Notes: generated by a model from the sequence alone, not told the origin. Shown: positions 1 to 9,019, numbered from the stretch's first letter. The stretch: 64,000 bases of DNA from Streptomyces griseus (GCF_001715295.1 NZ_MDKB01000002.1:1349260-1413259), one strand, 5' to 3'. Numbers and translations: made by a program.

Positions 1-27
1 GTACCCCGCGGCCGGAGCGGGCCCGGC

Positions 28-984
28 TCAGGCGCGGCGGCGGGCCACCTCGTACAGGACGATGCCCGCGGCGACCCCGGCGTTCAGGGACTCGGCGCCA
101 CCCGGCATGGAGATGCGGACCCGGTAGTCGCAGGTCTCGCCGACGAGGCGGCCGAGGCCCTTGCCCTCGCTGCCGATGACGATCACGACGGGGCCGGCCA
201 GCTCTTCCAGGTCCTCGACCGTGTGTTCGCCGTCGGCGGCGAGGCCGACGACGGTGAGGCCCGCCTTCTGGTATCCCTCCAGGGCACGGGTGAGGTTGGT
301 GACGCGGGAGACCGGGGTGCGGGCGGCGGTGCCGGCCGACGACTTCCAGGCTCCGGCCGTCATGCCGGCCGCCCGGCGCTCGGGGACGACGACGCCGTGG
401 CCGCCGAACGCGGAGACGGAGCGGACGATCGCGCCGAGGTTGCGGGGGTCGGTGACGCCGTCGAGCGCGACGATCAGCGGGTCCTCGTCGTTGTCGTACG
501 CGGCCGAGGTGAGGTCCTCCGGGTGCGCGTACTCGTACGGCGGGACCTGGAGGACGAGGCCCTGGTGGTTCAGGCCGTTCGTCATCCGGTCGAGCTCCGG
601 GCGCGGGGCCTCCATCAGGTTGATGTTGCCGCGCTCGCCGGCGAGCTGGAGGGCCTCGCGGACCCGCTCGTCGTTGTCGATGTACTGCTGGACGTAGAGG
701 GTGGTGGCCGGGACGCCGTCGCGCAGGGCCTCGTAGACCGGGTTGCGGCCGACGACCATCTCCGACGTGCCCTTGGCGCCGCCGCGGCGCGGTGCGGGGC
801 GGCGGGCGGCGGCCTGCTTGGCCTGGGCGTTCGCCACCCGGTTCTTCTTGTGTCCCTTGCGGGCGGAGGCGGGCGGCGTCGGTCCCTTGCCCTCGAGACC
901 ACGGCGTCGGTTACCGCCGCTGCCGACCTGCATGCCCTTCTTGTTGGACGTGCGGCGGTTCCTGCGCTGGCTGTTCCCGGCCAT
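28..984 (-). CDS. rlmB: 23S rRNA 2'-O-ribose methyltransferase RlmB (SpoU/TrmH family)
   Basis: The 318-residue product is a SPOUT methyltransferase that methylates the ribose of a 23S rRNA guanosine. The first ~75 residues are a basic, Lys/Arg/Gly-rich tail typical of actinobacterial RlmB. A substrate-binding subdomain (VVGRNPVYEALRDG, about residue 77) follows, then the SpoU catalytic part with the LDGVTDPRNLGAIVRS, IGSEGKGL and MPGGAESLNAGVAAGI motifs of the trefoil-knot cofactor site. The ATG at 984 is the first start after the hairpin at 1030-1057. It lies downstream of cysS on the same strand, the usual order. Function is secure; the exact target nucleotide is taken from the family. Confidence 0.95.
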   Translation of the reverse strand: MAGNSQRRNRRTSNKKGMQVGSGGNRRRGLEGKGPTPPASARKGHKKNRVANAQAKQAAARRPAPRRGGAKGTSEMVVGRNPVYEALRDGVPATTLYVQQYIDNDERVREALQLAGERGNINLMEAPRPELDRMTNGLNHQGLVLQVPPYEYAHPEDLTSAAYDNDEDPLIVALDGVTDPRNLGAIVRSVSAFGGHGVVVPERRAAGMTAGAWKSSAGTAARTPVSRVTNLTRALEGYQKAGLTVVGLAADGEHTVEDLEELAGPVVIVIGSEGKGLGRLVGETCDYRVRISMPGGAESLNAGVAAGIVLYEVARRRA

Positions 985-1029
985 GACCTACCTGTTTCGT
1001 TGCTTCAGAAAGACGTCGTCAAGTGAAAG

Positions 1030-1057
1030 TGTGCCGCCCGGATGGCCGGGCGGCACA
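1030..1057 (-). terminator. Hairpin terminator between cysS and rlmB
   Basis: A perfect 12-bp stem (TGTGCCGCCCGG / CCGGGCGGCACA) with an ATGG loop lies between the cysS stop and the rlmB start. On the minus strand it is followed by CTTTCAC, a short T-containing tract. It probably ends or attenuates cysS transcription before rlmB. Confidence 0.75.
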
Positions 1058-1093
1058 TTTGTGCTGTTCACGCATGGTGCGTCGGCGGTCCGC

Positions 1094-2494
1094 TCAGCGC
1101 GGGCCGAGGCTCCACCGGGGTCCGCTCGGGCTGTCCTCGATGACGAGGCCGGACTGGTTGAGCTGGTCGCGGATGGCGTCGGCCGCGGTCCAGTCCTTGC
1201 GCTCGCGCGCCGCCTGGCGCTGGTCGAGGACGAGTCGTACGAGGGTGTCGACCACGCCGTGCAGGTCCTCGCCGCGGTCGTTCTCGCCCGCCCAGTGCGG
1301 GTCGAGCGGATCGAGACCCAGGACGCCGAGCATCGCACGCACCTCGGCGAGACGGGCGACCGCGGCCTCCTTGTCGTCGGCGGCGAGGGCGGAGTTGCCC
1401 TGCCGGACGGTGGTGTGGACGATCGCGAGGGCCTGCGGGACCCCGAGGTCGTCGTCCATGGCATCCGCGAACGCGGGCGGCACCTCGGCGGCCGGGGCGA
1501 CCTCGCGGCCCGCCTTCTCCAGGACGCGCTGGACGAATCCCTCGATCCGCGCGAACGCGGACTCCGCCTCGCGCAGCGCCTCTTCGCTGTACTCGATCAT
1601 GGAGCGGTAGTGCGGGGTGCCGAGGTAGTAGCGCAGGACGATGGGGCGCCAGTGCTTGACCATCTCGCTGACCAGCACGGAGTTGCCGAGGGACTTCGAC
1701 ATCTTCTCGCCGGACATGGTGACCCAGCCGTTGTGCACCCAGTACGTCGCGAACGCGTCGCCGAAGGCCTTGGCCTGGGCGATCTCGTTCTCGTGGTGGG
1801 GGAAGATCAGGTCGATGCCGCCGCCGTGGATGTCGAAGGCGCTGCCGAGGTACTTGTGGGCCATCGCCGAGCACTCCAGGTGCCAGCCGGGCCGGCCGCG
1901 GCCCCACGGGGTCTCCCAGCTGGGCTCCCCGGGCTTCGCGGACTTCCACATGGCGAAGTCGCGCTTGTCCCGCTTTCCGGTCTCGTTGTCGCCGGAGGGC
2001 TGGCGCAGGTCGTCCAGGTCCTGGTTGGAGAGCTCGAGGTAGTCCCCGTACGAACGCACGTCGAAGTAGACGTTGCCGTCGGCCGCGTAGGCGTGGCCGC
2101 GCTCGATGAGGCCGCGCATCATCTCGACCATCTCGGTGATGTGCCCGGTGGCGCGGGGCTCGTACGTGGGCGGGAGGCAGCCCAGGGCGTCGTACCCGGC
2201 GTTGAACGCGCGCTCGTTCTCGTAGCCGATGGACCACCAGGGGCGGCCCTGCTCGGCGGACTTCGCGATGATCTTGTCGTCGATGTCGGTGACATTCCGG
2301 ATGAACGTCACGTCGTAGCCGCGGTGGTCGAACCAGCGGCGCATGATGTCGAAGTTCAGTCCGGACCTGATGTGCCCGATGTGCGGGGCGGCCTGGACAG
2401 TCGCGCCACAGAGGTAGATCGAGACGCAGCCCGCTGTGAGCGGGACGAAGTCACGGATCTGCCGGGCGTTGGTGTCGTACAGGCGAATAGTCAC
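1094..2494 (-). CDS. cysS: Cysteinyl-tRNA synthetase
   Basis: Class I aminoacyl-tRNA synthetase of 466 residues, the normal family length, that charges tRNA-Cys in the cytoplasm. The N-terminus has the zinc cysteine and HIGH-type motif (CGATVQAAPHIGHIRS, about residues 29-44). The KMSKS loop (GEKMSKSLGN) lies near residue 267, and the C-terminal region ends in the usual DALR-like helical domain. The start is GTG at 2494, with only weak Shine-Dalgarno character. It should not be confused with the mycothiol ligase paralogue MshC: the full length and intact KMSKS and C-terminal domains fit CysS. It is followed by rlmB. Confidence 0.95.
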   Translation of the reverse strand: MTIRLYDTNARQIRDFVPLTAGCVSIYLCGATVQAAPHIGHIRSGLNFDIMRRWFDHRGYDVTFIRNVTDIDDKIIAKSAEQGRPWWSIGYENERAFNAGYDALGCLPPTYEPRATGHITEMVEMMRGLIERGHAYAADGNVYFDVRSYGDYLELSNQDLDDLRQPSGDNETGKRDKRDFAMWKSAKPGEPSWETPWGRGRPGWHLECSAMAHKYLGSAFDIHGGGIDLIFPHHENEIAQAKAFGDAFATYWVHNGWVTMSGEKMSKSLGNSVLVSEMVKHWRPIVLRYYLGTPHYRSMIEYSEEALREAESAFARIEGFVQRVLEKAGREVAPAAEVPPAFADAMDDDLGVPQALAIVHTTVRQGNSALAADDKEAAVARLAEVRAMLGVLGLDPLDPHWAGENDRGEDLHGVVDTLVRLVLDQRQAARERKDWTAADAIRDQLNQSGLVIEDSPSGPRWSLGPR

Positions 2495-2686
2495 CCCTCA
2501 AGGGTAGTGGGCCCGCACCAGTGCCCGGCGCACCCTGTGGAAAACCCGTGACGCACGGGTGGAGCCGCTCCCCGAGCCGGCCGGGCAGCCGAGGGGGTGC
2601 CGGACACCCGAGCCGTCGTGCGTGCGGGCGCACCTCCGAGGGCGGGCGTACGGACGCGCCTCCACCGGACGTGCTTCCGGCGGCCT

Positions 2687-4513
2687 TCATGGGCGGGCCG
2701 CCGGTGTCCGGTCCGCCCCGGGCCGGGCCGTCACGGCTACGGCGGGCGCGCTCCGGGCCGCCGTCCCGGGCGGTGGGCCGTCCTGTCCGGCCGCAGCCGC
2801 CCGGTTCGCCCGTCCGCCCCGTACGGCCGCCGAGGTCAGCACCGCCAGGACGCCGAGGACGGCGAGCGCGGCTGCGGGGGCGAGGACCGGCCAGGCGGCG
2901 CGTTCCGCGTACGGCATGTTCTCGGAGAGCATGCGGCCCCACTCGGGAGCCGGGGCCTGGGTCCCGAGGCCGAGGAAGCCGAGGGAGGCGAGCGCCAGGG
3001 CGACGCCGGGGACACGGAGTACCGCGTGGCGGACGACGGGCGGCAGGATCCCCGGCAGGAGGTGCCGGCGGAGCAGGTGGAGGCGCCCGGCGCCCAGGGA
3101 GACCGCGGCGGCCACGTGCGGGGCGGCCCGTTCCTGGGCGTACAGCGCGGACGTGTGGGCGGCCAGGGGCGCCCAGGCGACGGCGGTGACCGCGGCTGCC
3201 GCGCCCCAGGCGCCGGGGCCCGCGATGCCCGCCGCGACCAGGCCCGCCAGCACGGCGGGCAGCGCGTTGGCCGTCTCGGTGAGGGCCCCGGCGCGGGCGG
3301 TGCCCGCGAGCAGTCCCAGCGCGAGGGTGGCGGCGCTGATGGCCACAGCGGTGAGTACGGTCCGGGCGGTGCCGTGGCCGAGCCGGGCGAGGACGTCCCG
3401 GCCCAGGGAGTCGGTACCCAGGGGGTGAGCCGCCGAGGGGGCGGCGAGCCGGGCGGCGGCGTCGACGTGCAGAGGGTCGCGCAGCAGGCCGGCGAGGGTG
3501 ACGGCGAGGAGGAGCACCGCCAGGAACACGGCGGCGGGGGCCACCGCGCGACGGGCGGGCAGGTGCGGGGCGACGAGCGGGGGCAGGGCCCCGTCGGCGC
3601 GGGCGGGGCCGAGCAGGAGCCGGGCGCCGGTCCGGGCCGCGAGGCCGGCGGCGAGACCGAGCAGGAGCAGGGCGAGCACGCAGGCCTGGAGGACGGGCAG
3701 GTCCTGGGCGAGCGCGGCGGCGAGGGCGGTGCCGCCGAGGCCGGGTACGGCGTAGAGCGATTCGACGGCGACGGCACCGCCGGTGAGTCCGACGACGATC
3801 AGGCCGAGCTGCGGCAGCAGGGCGGGAAGGACGCGTCGCAGGGCGTGGGCCGCGATGCGCCGGGCGGGCAGGCCGCCCGCCGTGGCGGCGCGGGCCCAGG
3901 GCTCGGCGAAGGCGGCGGGCAGCGCGTCGTCCAGCAGCCGCCCGAGCAGCGCGCCCGCCGGTATGCCCATGGCGAGGGCGGGCAGGACGAGCTGGTCGGC
4001 CCCACCCCAGCCGAGAGCGGGGAACCAGCCCAGCTGTACGGCGAGGACGGTGGCCAGGACGGCGGCGACCAGGAACTCCGGGAGGGCGGCGAGCGCCGCC
4101 GCTGCGGCCCCCGCCCGGGTGGCGACGAGCCTGCGGCGTGCCCCGCGGCGCAGGGTACCGGCGGAGAGGGCGAGGGCGAGAAGGAGCGCGACGCCCGAGG
4201 AGGCGCCCATCAGGGCCAGGGAGACACCGAATGCGGAGGTCACGTCGGGTCCGACGGGCTGCCCGGAGACCCAGGACTCCCCCAGGTCGCCGCGGAGCAG
4301 CCCGGCGGCCCAGCGGCCGAGGACGTCGAGCGGTCCGCCGTCGAGTCCGGTGCCGGTGCGGATCGCGTCGAGAACGGCGGGCGTCGGCGGCCGGTCCGCG
4401 TAGCGGGCGTGCAGGATCGTCAGGGCGGGGTCGGTGCGGGTCAGGCGGGGCAGCAGGCCGATGACGGCGACGACGGCCAGGAGGGTGCCGAGGCGGCTCG
4501 CCAGGTACTTCAC
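2687..4513 (-). CDS. Fused DppB-DppC type ABC permease
   Basis: A 608-residue membrane protein that looks like two oligopeptide/nickel-type permeases joined in one chain. Residues ~1-300 resemble DppB (N-terminal TM, large periplasmic loop, EAA-like loop RAATAGGLPARRIAAHALRRVLP). Residues ~320-570 resemble DppC (HPLGTDSLGRDVLARL, then a second EAA loop SLGAGRLHLLRRHLLPGILPP). Both EAA loops that contact the ATPases are present. The GTG start is 4 nt from the stop of the binding-protein gene, so the two are co-transcribed. No ATPase gene lies nearby, so the transporter must borrow ATPases encoded elsewhere. The substrate is unknown; metal or metallophore is suggested by the upstream sites. Confidence 0.88.
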   Translation of the reverse strand: MKYLASRLGTLLAVVAVIGLLPRLTRTDPALTILHARYADRPPTPAVLDAIRTGTGLDGGPLDVLGRWAAGLLRGDLGESWVSGQPVGPDVTSAFGVSLALMGASSGVALLLALALSAGTLRRGARRRLVATRAGAAAAALAALPEFLVAAVLATVLAVQLGWFPALGWGGADQLVLPALAMGIPAGALLGRLLDDALPAAFAEPWARAATAGGLPARRIAAHALRRVLPALLPQLGLIVVGLTGGAVAVESLYAVPGLGGTALAAALAQDLPVLQACVLALLLLGLAAGLAARTGARLLLGPARADGALPPLVAPHLPARRAVAPAAVFLAVLLLAVTLAGLLRDPLHVDAAARLAAPSAAHPLGTDSLGRDVLARLGHGTARTVLTAVAISAATLALGLLAGTARAGALTETANALPAVLAGLVAAGIAGPGAWGAAAAVTAVAWAPLAAHTSALYAQERAAPHVAAAVSLGAGRLHLLRRHLLPGILPPVVRHAVLRVPGVALALASLGFLGLGTQAPAPEWGRMLSENMPYAERAAWPVLAPAAALAVLGVLAVLTSAAVRGGRANRAAAAGQDGPPPGTAARSAPAVAVTARPGADRTPAARP

Positions 4514-4517
4514 GCGG

Positions 4518-6035
4518 TCACCGGACGCGGGTGTCGGCGGTCACGAGGGTGCGCTCCATGGGATCGAGCGCGACCCCTTCGACGCGCGTCCCGTCGTATC
4601 CCTGGACGAAGCGCTCATGGACGAGCGGTACGAGGGCGTCGGTGCCGAGGACGGCGGCCTCGGCGGCTGCCGCTGCGCGGTGCCGGCCCTCGGTGGAGGC
4701 CTGCGAGGCGGCCCTGCCGACCGCGGCGTCGACGCGTTCGTCGCAGAGCTGGGAGATGTTGAAAGTGCCGTCGCAGGTGAAGTCGGAGGCGAGGTAGGAG
4801 ACCGGGTCGGCGGTGTCCAGGAGGGTGTTGCGGGCCTGGACGAACGCGTCGTACCTGCCCGCGAGCGCGTCCGCCTCGAGTTGCGCGTAGTCCCGTACGA
4901 CCTGTTTCACGGTGAAGCCGCGCCCGCGGAGCTGCTGTTGGACGATCGTGGCGACCTCGGGCAGTTCGGGGCGGTTGGTGTAGGTGGCGAGGACGATCTC
5001 CTTCGTCCTCGCCACCTCGGCGCGGCCGGCGGCCGCAGCCCGGCCCCTCGGTGCCGTACGGGCGTCCGCGGCCCAGGGGACGCCGGGGCCGAGGAGTCCC
5101 TGCCCGGTGTCGGCCCTGCCCTCGTACACACCCTCGACCAGTGACGTGGGGTCGATGGCCTCGCGGGCGGCCGCGCGCATGGCCGGGTCGGCGAAGACGC
5201 CGCGCCGGGTGTTGAGGGAGAGGCCGTTGGTCCGTGCGGACGGGAACTCGTGGACGTACGCGTCACCGAGGAGTGACGCCTGGGAGACCGGTACGTATTC
5301 GGCGACGTCGACCGCCTTCGTCCGCAGGGCGTTGGCCCGGGCGGTCCCGTCGGCGACGAACGTCACCTCGACGCCCGGCGCCTTCGCCTTGCCGCCCCAG
5401 TACGCGGGGTTGCGCTCCAGGGTGGCGCCGACCGCGCCGTTCAGGCGGGTCATGGTGAAGGGCCCGGTGGCGTGTCCCAGGGGATCCACGCCGCTCTTCC
5501 CGTACGCCGCGGCGGACAGGACGGCGAGGGAGGGATTGGCGAGCCGCTGGGGCAGGAGCGGGTCGGCCTGCCCGGTGACGATCCGTACGGTGCGCGGGTC
5601 CGTGGCGGTGGCGGTGAGCGTCGCCTCGGACAGGACGCGCGGGAGGGGGGACGCCTTCCCCGCCGCGGTGAGGGAGCGTACGACGGCCTCGGCGTCGACC
5701 TTCGTGCCGTCCTGGAAGGCGGCGTCGCGGAGGGTGAACGTCCAGGCGGTGGCGCCGGTCCGCCGCCACGACGCGGCGAGCGCGGGCCGGGCGGCGCCGT
5801 CGGCGTCGAGCGTGGTGAGGCCTTCGGTGACGGCGAGCCGGCTGAGGGTGATCGCGTCGTCCCCGTAGGGGGACATGGCCTGGGCGGGCGGGAAGGCCAT
5901 GACGACCCGGAGGGGCCGCCCCCCGCCGGACGCCCCGTCGTCGCCAGGGGCGGAGCAGGCTGCCAGAGGGAGGAGGAGGGCTGCGGTGGCGGCGACGGCC
6001 GGCAGCGGTGAGCGGCGGCTTCGAGGCGTAGGCAT
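4518..6035 (-). CDS. ABC transporter substrate-binding lipoprotein (SBP_bac_5, peptide/nickel type)
   Basis: A 505-residue extracytoplasmic binding protein. The N-terminus is a lipoprotein signal with lipobox LAAC (Cys at ~27). The body follows the DppA/NikA fold, with sequence such as LTTLDADGAARPALAASWRRTGATAWTFTLRD cut across two lines of the family and the DPLGHATGPF segment. The ATG at 6035 lies 12 nt from a Zur-like palindrome at 6048-6068. The downstream gene is the fused permease and the upstream gene an acetyltransferase. Family members bind peptides, nickel or metallophores. The specific ligand cannot be read from sequence, but the metalloregulator-like sites favour a metal complex. 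Confidence 0.88.
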   Translation of the reverse strand: MPTPRSRRSPLPAVAATAALLLPLAACSAPGDDGASGGGRPLRVVMAFPPAQAMSPYGDDAITLSRLAVTEGLTTLDADGAARPALAASWRRTGATAWTFTLRDAAFQDGTKVDAEAVVRSLTAAGKASPLPRVLSEATLTATATDPRTVRIVTGQADPLLPQRLANPSLAVLSAAAYGKSGVDPLGHATGPFTMTRLNGAVGATLERNPAYWGGKAKAPGVEVTFVADGTARANALRTKAVDVAEYVPVSQASLLGDAYVHEFPSARTNGLSLNTRRGVFADPAMRAAAREAIDPTSLVEGVYEGRADTGQGLLGPGVPWAADARTAPRGRAAAAGRAEVARTKEIVLATYTNRPELPEVATIVQQQLRGRGFTVKQVVRDYAQLEADALAGRYDAFVQARNTLLDTADPVSYLASDFTCDGTFNISQLCDERVDAAVGRAASQASTEGRHRAAAAAEAAVLGTDALVPLVHERFVQGYDGTRVEGVALDPMERTLVTADTRVR

Positions 6036-6047
6036 GACGGAGAGCCT

Positions 6048-6068
6048 ATATGAAAACGATAATCATAT
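6048..6068 (-). promoter_or_regulatory. Candidate Zur box upstream of the binding-protein gene
   Basis: The 15-bp core TGAAAACGATAATCA (6051-6065) closely matches the actinobacterial Zur palindrome as I remember it (TGAAAATGATTTTCA). It is extended by ATA on the left and TAT on the right. It occupies the gap between the acetyltransferase stop (6074) and the binding-protein start (6035), so a bound repressor would block initiation. Assignment is by eye only. Confidence 0.6.
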
Positions 6069-6073
6069 GGAGG

Positions 6074-6670
6074 TCAGGGAGTCCGTCGCCCGGATCCCGG
6101 CATGGGCAGCTCGAAGTGCACGATCCCCTGCCCGCCGCCCGGCAGCGCACGTTCGTCGCACACCTCCTCGGCCAGCGACCGCCAGAACGGCTCGGCGCCC
6201 GGCACGGCGGGATCGGTGTGGAGGTAGAGCCGGGTGTAACCGCCGGCCCGGTCCGCGAAGTCGGCGAGCGCCCGGACCAGCCGGCGCGCCAATCCGTGCC
6301 TGCGGTGCTCGGGGCGTACGTAGATCCGGCACAGCTGGGCCGTGGAGCCGGAGGGGAACCGGTCGGCGACCCACGGGGGATTGGGCGGCGCCTGGGGCCC
6401 CCGGTCGCGTACGGCGCCGGTCGCGACGACCTCGTCGCCGTGCCGGACGACCAGCAGCGTGCACCGCCCGGGGCGCAGGTAGGTGCCCTCCAGGTCGATG
6501 ATGTCGGCGTGCCAGTGCGGGACGTAGCCGGACTTCAGGTCACCGTAGACGGTGTCCAGCATGACGGCCCGGGCGCCGCCCAGATCCTGCGCGGTCGCGG
6601 TCCGCAGGGCGTACCCACCCGCGTCCTCCCGCGCATCCTGCGCCCTCGCCCCGGCGGTCGCGCTCACCAC
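6074..6670 (-). CDS. GNAT family N-acetyltransferase
   Basis: A 198-residue GNAT-fold acetyltransferase. The acetyl-CoA pyrophosphate loop is visible as RPEHRRHGLARRLVRAL (about residues 122-138), preceded by the beta-strand CRIYV. The acceptor substrate is not predictable. It is the first gene of a minus-strand group with the ABC binding protein and permease. Its upstream region carries two copies of a metalloregulator-like box. One speculative idea is a role in modifying a small-molecule metal ligand. Confidence 0.85.
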   Translation of the reverse strand: MVSATAGARAQDAREDAGGYALRTATAQDLGGARAVMLDTVYGDLKSGYVPHWHADIIDLEGTYLRPGRCTLLVVRHGDEVVATGAVRDRGPQAPPNPPWVADRFPSGSTAQLCRIYVRPEHRRHGLARRLVRALADFADRAGGYTRLYLHTDPAVPGAEPFWRSLAEEVCDERALPGGGQGIVHFELPMPGSGRRTP

Positions 6671-6699
6671 TGACGCTCACCCTCGCTCTCGGCCCGTAC

Positions 6700-6742
6700 A
6701 GCACATCACCTGCCGCTTCAGCGTAGCTGCAAGTGATGTGCA
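6700..6742 (-). promoter_or_regulatory. Paired metalloregulator-like boxes (Nur-type) upstream of the acetyltransferase
   Basis: TGCAA-GTGAT-GTGCA at 6728-6742 matches nine of ten fixed positions of the Nur box as I recall it (tGCaa-n5-ttGCA). A related copy in opposite orientation lies at 6700-6714 (AGCAC-ATCAC-CTGCC). Viewed otherwise, 6701-6713 and 6729-6741 form an inverted repeat with 12 of 13 positions paired and a 15-nt loop. The sites lie 31-73 nt upstream of the acetyltransferase start. Nur itself is encoded at 37900-38406. Confidence 0.5.
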
Positions 6743-6776
6743 ATACGGTCCGGGGGCCCCGCCGCCGGGTGCTCCT

Positions 6777-7289
6777 TCAGACGGCGGTCCGGTACACCAG
6801 GGCGGTCGCGATGCCCGCGATGCCCTCGCCCCGCCCGGTGAATCCGAGGCCGTCGGAGGTGGCGGCGGAGAGCGACACGGGGGCGCCGACCGCATCGGAG
6901 AGCACCTTCTGCGCCTCGCCGCGCCGCTTGCCGATCTTGGGGCGTACCCCGACGACCTGCACGGCGACGTTGCCGATCCCGAAGCCCTCGGCCCGCACGA
7001 TGCGCGCCGCCTCGGTGAGCAGGGTGACCCCGGAGGCGCCGGCCCACTCCGGGCGGCCGGTACCGAAGTGCTGCCCCAGGTCGCCGAGTCCGGCGGCCGA
7101 GAACAGCGCGTTGCACGCGGCGTGCGCCACGACGTCGGCATCGGAGTGGCCGGCCAGGCCGGGACCCTCGCCCTCCCACAGCAGCCCGGCGCACCACAGT
7201 TCACGGCCCTCTTCGAAGGCGTGGATGTCGGTCCCGATCCCCACCTGGGGGATCACGGGCAGCGGTTGACCAGGGGTCTCAGAACTCAT
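6777..7289 (-). CDS. ispF: 2-C-methyl-D-erythritol 2,4-cyclodiphosphate synthase
   Basis: A 170-residue MEP-pathway enzyme that cyclises CDP-methylerythritol 2-phosphate, releasing CMP. The divalent-metal site is visible in [16 protein letters not shown] (Asp and His at about residues 19-21), and [16 protein letters not shown] is the substrate-binding signature. The C-terminal [17 protein letters not shown] segment is the usual end. Its start at 7289 overlaps the 3' end of ispD (7279) by 11 bp, implying translational coupling. Confidence 0.96.
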   Translation of the reverse strand: MSSETPGQPLPVIPQVGIGTDIHAFEEGRELWCAGLLWEGEGPGLAGHSDADVVAHAACNALFSAAGLGDLGQHFGTGRPEWAGASGVTLLTEAARIVRAEGFGIGNVAVQVVGVRPKIGKRRGEAQKVLSDAVGAPVSLSAATSDGLGFTGRGEGIAGIATALVYRTAV

Positions 7290-8043
7290 CGTTGGCCCTC
7301 CGGCGCGCGAGAACGGCCTCGGCCAGGATCAGGTCGAGCGGCCGGGTCACCTTGAAGGCCTCCTCGTGCCCGGGCACGACGACGACCGGGGAGCCGAGGC
7401 GCTCGACCATGCCCGCGTCGTCGGTCGCGCCGTCGCCGTCGACGGCCACGCCCGCGTGAGCGCGGACGAGCGTGTCGCGGTCGAACCCCTGGGGTGTCTG
7501 TACGGCGCGCAGCCGGGCGCGTACGGGCGTCGAGAGGACCGGCTCGGGCTCGCCCGGCGGGCCGGGCTCGACCTCCTTGACGGTGTCGGCGAGCGGGAGC
7601 GCGGGCACCACGGCGGGCGCCCCCTCGCGAACGGCCTCGACGACCGCGTCCACGGTGTCGACGGGGACCAGCGGCCGGGCCGCGTCGTGGACGAGCACGA
7701 CGGAGATGTCCGGCGGCAGCGCGTCGATGCCCAGCTTCACCGACTCCTGGCGGGTCTCACCTCCGGGAACCACCAGGTAGTCGGTGCGCTCGGGCAGGGC
7801 GTGTTCGTCGATGAGGTTCTTGACCTCCGGCGCGCCGCCCGGGGGCGCCACCACGACGACGAGGGAGACGGCGCGGGAGGCGGCCATGGCGCGCACGGCG
7901 TGGATCAGCATCGGCGTCCCGCCGAGGGTGCGCAGCGCCTTGGGGGCTCCAGGGCCCAGCCGGACGCCCCGGCCGGCTGCGGGGATCACCGCTGCGGTGC
8001 GGAACGGGCGTGGATCGGCGGGCGTCGGTGACATCGGTGACAT
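7279..8043 (-). CDS. ispD: 2-C-methyl-D-erythritol 4-phosphate cytidylyltransferase
   Basis: MEP-pathway enzyme joining CTP and methylerythritol phosphate. The nucleotide-binding N-terminal motif [26 protein letters not shown] is cut by family convention at GxG, with Lys about residue 30. The substrate motif [11 protein letters not shown] is in the middle, and [11 protein letters not shown] and [14 protein letters not shown] close the fold. The frame stays open well upstream, but homology begins only here, so I place the start at ATG 8043 (254 residues) or 8034. A longer protein of 347 residues would be atypical. It is followed by overlapping ispF. Confidence 0.93.
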   Translation of the reverse strand: MSPMSPTPADPRPFRTAAVIPAAGRGVRLGPGAPKALRTLGGTPMLIHAVRAMAASRAVSLVVVVAPPGGAPEVKNLIDEHALPERTDYLVVPGGETRQESVKLGIDALPPDISVVLVHDAARPLVPVDTVDAVVEAVREGAPAVVPALPLADTVKEVEPGPPGEPEPVLSTPVRARLRAVQTPQGFDRDTLVRAHAGVAVDGDGATDDAGMVERLGSPVVVVPGHEEAFKVTRPLDLILAEAVLARRRANDEF

Positions 8044-8536
8044 CGGTTGCACTCCGAAGCTTCGGCAGGTTTGTTTCCACGGCACGCGTGGGTATGGCCT
8101 GGGCGTGCCCCCCACCGTAGGGTCGGGGGGAGAGCCGGGCGCGACGCCTGACCTGACCGGGAACCCTTCCGTGACCCCCGGTCGGTCGAGCGGCAGCGGC
8201 GGCTCGCAGGCAGGGCTCTCGGCCGGGACCGTTCCGGTCGCGACGTCTCGATCGGACAGTTGGCCGATCGGGTTTCCCGGTGTTCGGTCTGTCGTCCTCG
8301 GCGGGTTCCGCGTCGTCTTCACCGAGCCGGGGACGGCGTGATCGAGGGGTGGAGCCGAGCGGCATCCTGGATGCCGAGGACCGGACCCGGATCAGGACGT
8401 CAGAATCGGGCCGCCCGTCCGCGTGTCGGTCCGAACATGCCGCAGCGCCCGACGACGCACCGTCGAAGAGGACGGTTGGCCAGCGGGCACCGCGGCATTT
8501 TCTACGACCGGATCCCTGACCCCGGTGGAACCCGGT
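8044..8536. other. Intergenic gap between carD and ispD
   Basis: About 490 bp with no gene I can support. It holds a 12-bp palindrome (CCGAAGCTTCGG, 8054-8065) just upstream of ispD that may be an operator. An imperfect hairpin overlapping the carD stop is listed separately. No mobile element or RNA gene was recognised. Confidence 0.5.
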
Positions 8537-8541
8537 TCAGG
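8515..8541 (-). terminator. Imperfect hairpin at the carD stop
   Basis: Arms CCTGACCCCGG and CCCGGTTCAGG pair with two mismatches around a TGGAA loop and include the carD stop codon. It is a candidate terminator only; there is no T tract. Confidence 0.35.
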
Positions 8542-9019
8542 ACGCGAGGACCTCGTCCAGCAGGGCCTCGGCCTTGTCCTCGTTCGTGTTCTCCGCGAGG
8601 GCGAGTTCGCTCACCAGGATCTGGCGGGCCTTGGCGAGCATGCGCTTCTCGCCTGCGGAGAGTCCACGCTCGCGCTCACGACGCCACAGGTCGCGGACCA
8701 CTTCGGCGACCTTGATGACATCGCCGGAGGCGAGCTTCTCGAGATTTGCCTTGTAGCGCCGGGACCAGTTCGTCGGCTCTTCGGCGTACGGTGCGCGCAG
8801 CACCTCGAAGACCCGGTCCAGGCCCTCCTGCCCGACCACGTCACGCACACCGACGAACTCCGCGTTGTCCGCCGGCACACGAACCGTCAAGTCGCCCTGG
8901 GCGACCTTGAGCACCAAGTAGGTCTTGTCCACGCCTTTGATCTGGCGAGTTTCGATAGCCTCGATCAGCGCGGCCCCGTGATGGGGATAGACCACGGTGT
9001 CGCCAACCTTGAACGTCAT
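8537..9019 (-). CDS. carD: CarD/CdnL-type RNA polymerase-binding regulator
   Basis: A 160-residue global transcription factor. The N-terminal Tudor-like RNA polymerase-interaction domain begins [17 protein letters not shown]. The C-terminal helical domain includes [12 protein letters not shown], with the Trp that family members wedge into the upstream edge of the promoter bubble, and ends in the acidic helix [13 protein letters not shown]. It stabilises open complexes at housekeeping and rRNA promoters. A GGAAGGGG Shine-Dalgarno lies upstream of the ATG. In Streptomyces and mycobacteria it precedes ispD-ispF, as here. Confidence 0.95.
   Translation of the reverse strand: MTFKVGDTVVYPHHGAALIEAIETRQIKGVDKTYLVLKVAQGDLTVRVPADNAEFVGVRDVVGQEGLDRVFEVLRAPYAEEPTNWSRRYKANLEKLASGDVIKVAEVVRDLWRRERERGLSAGEKRMLAKARQILVSELALAENTNEDKAEALLDEVLAS

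Noticed and set aside
2597..4762. Long open frame antisense to the fused permease
   Set aside because: Low-complexity Gly/Arg/Gln translation mirrors the membrane protein on the other strand; there is no start context.
7279..8322. Long version of IspD with a 93-residue N-terminal extension
   Set aside because: The extension is Pro/Arg/Thr-rich, unlike any IspD, and a proper start lies at 8043.
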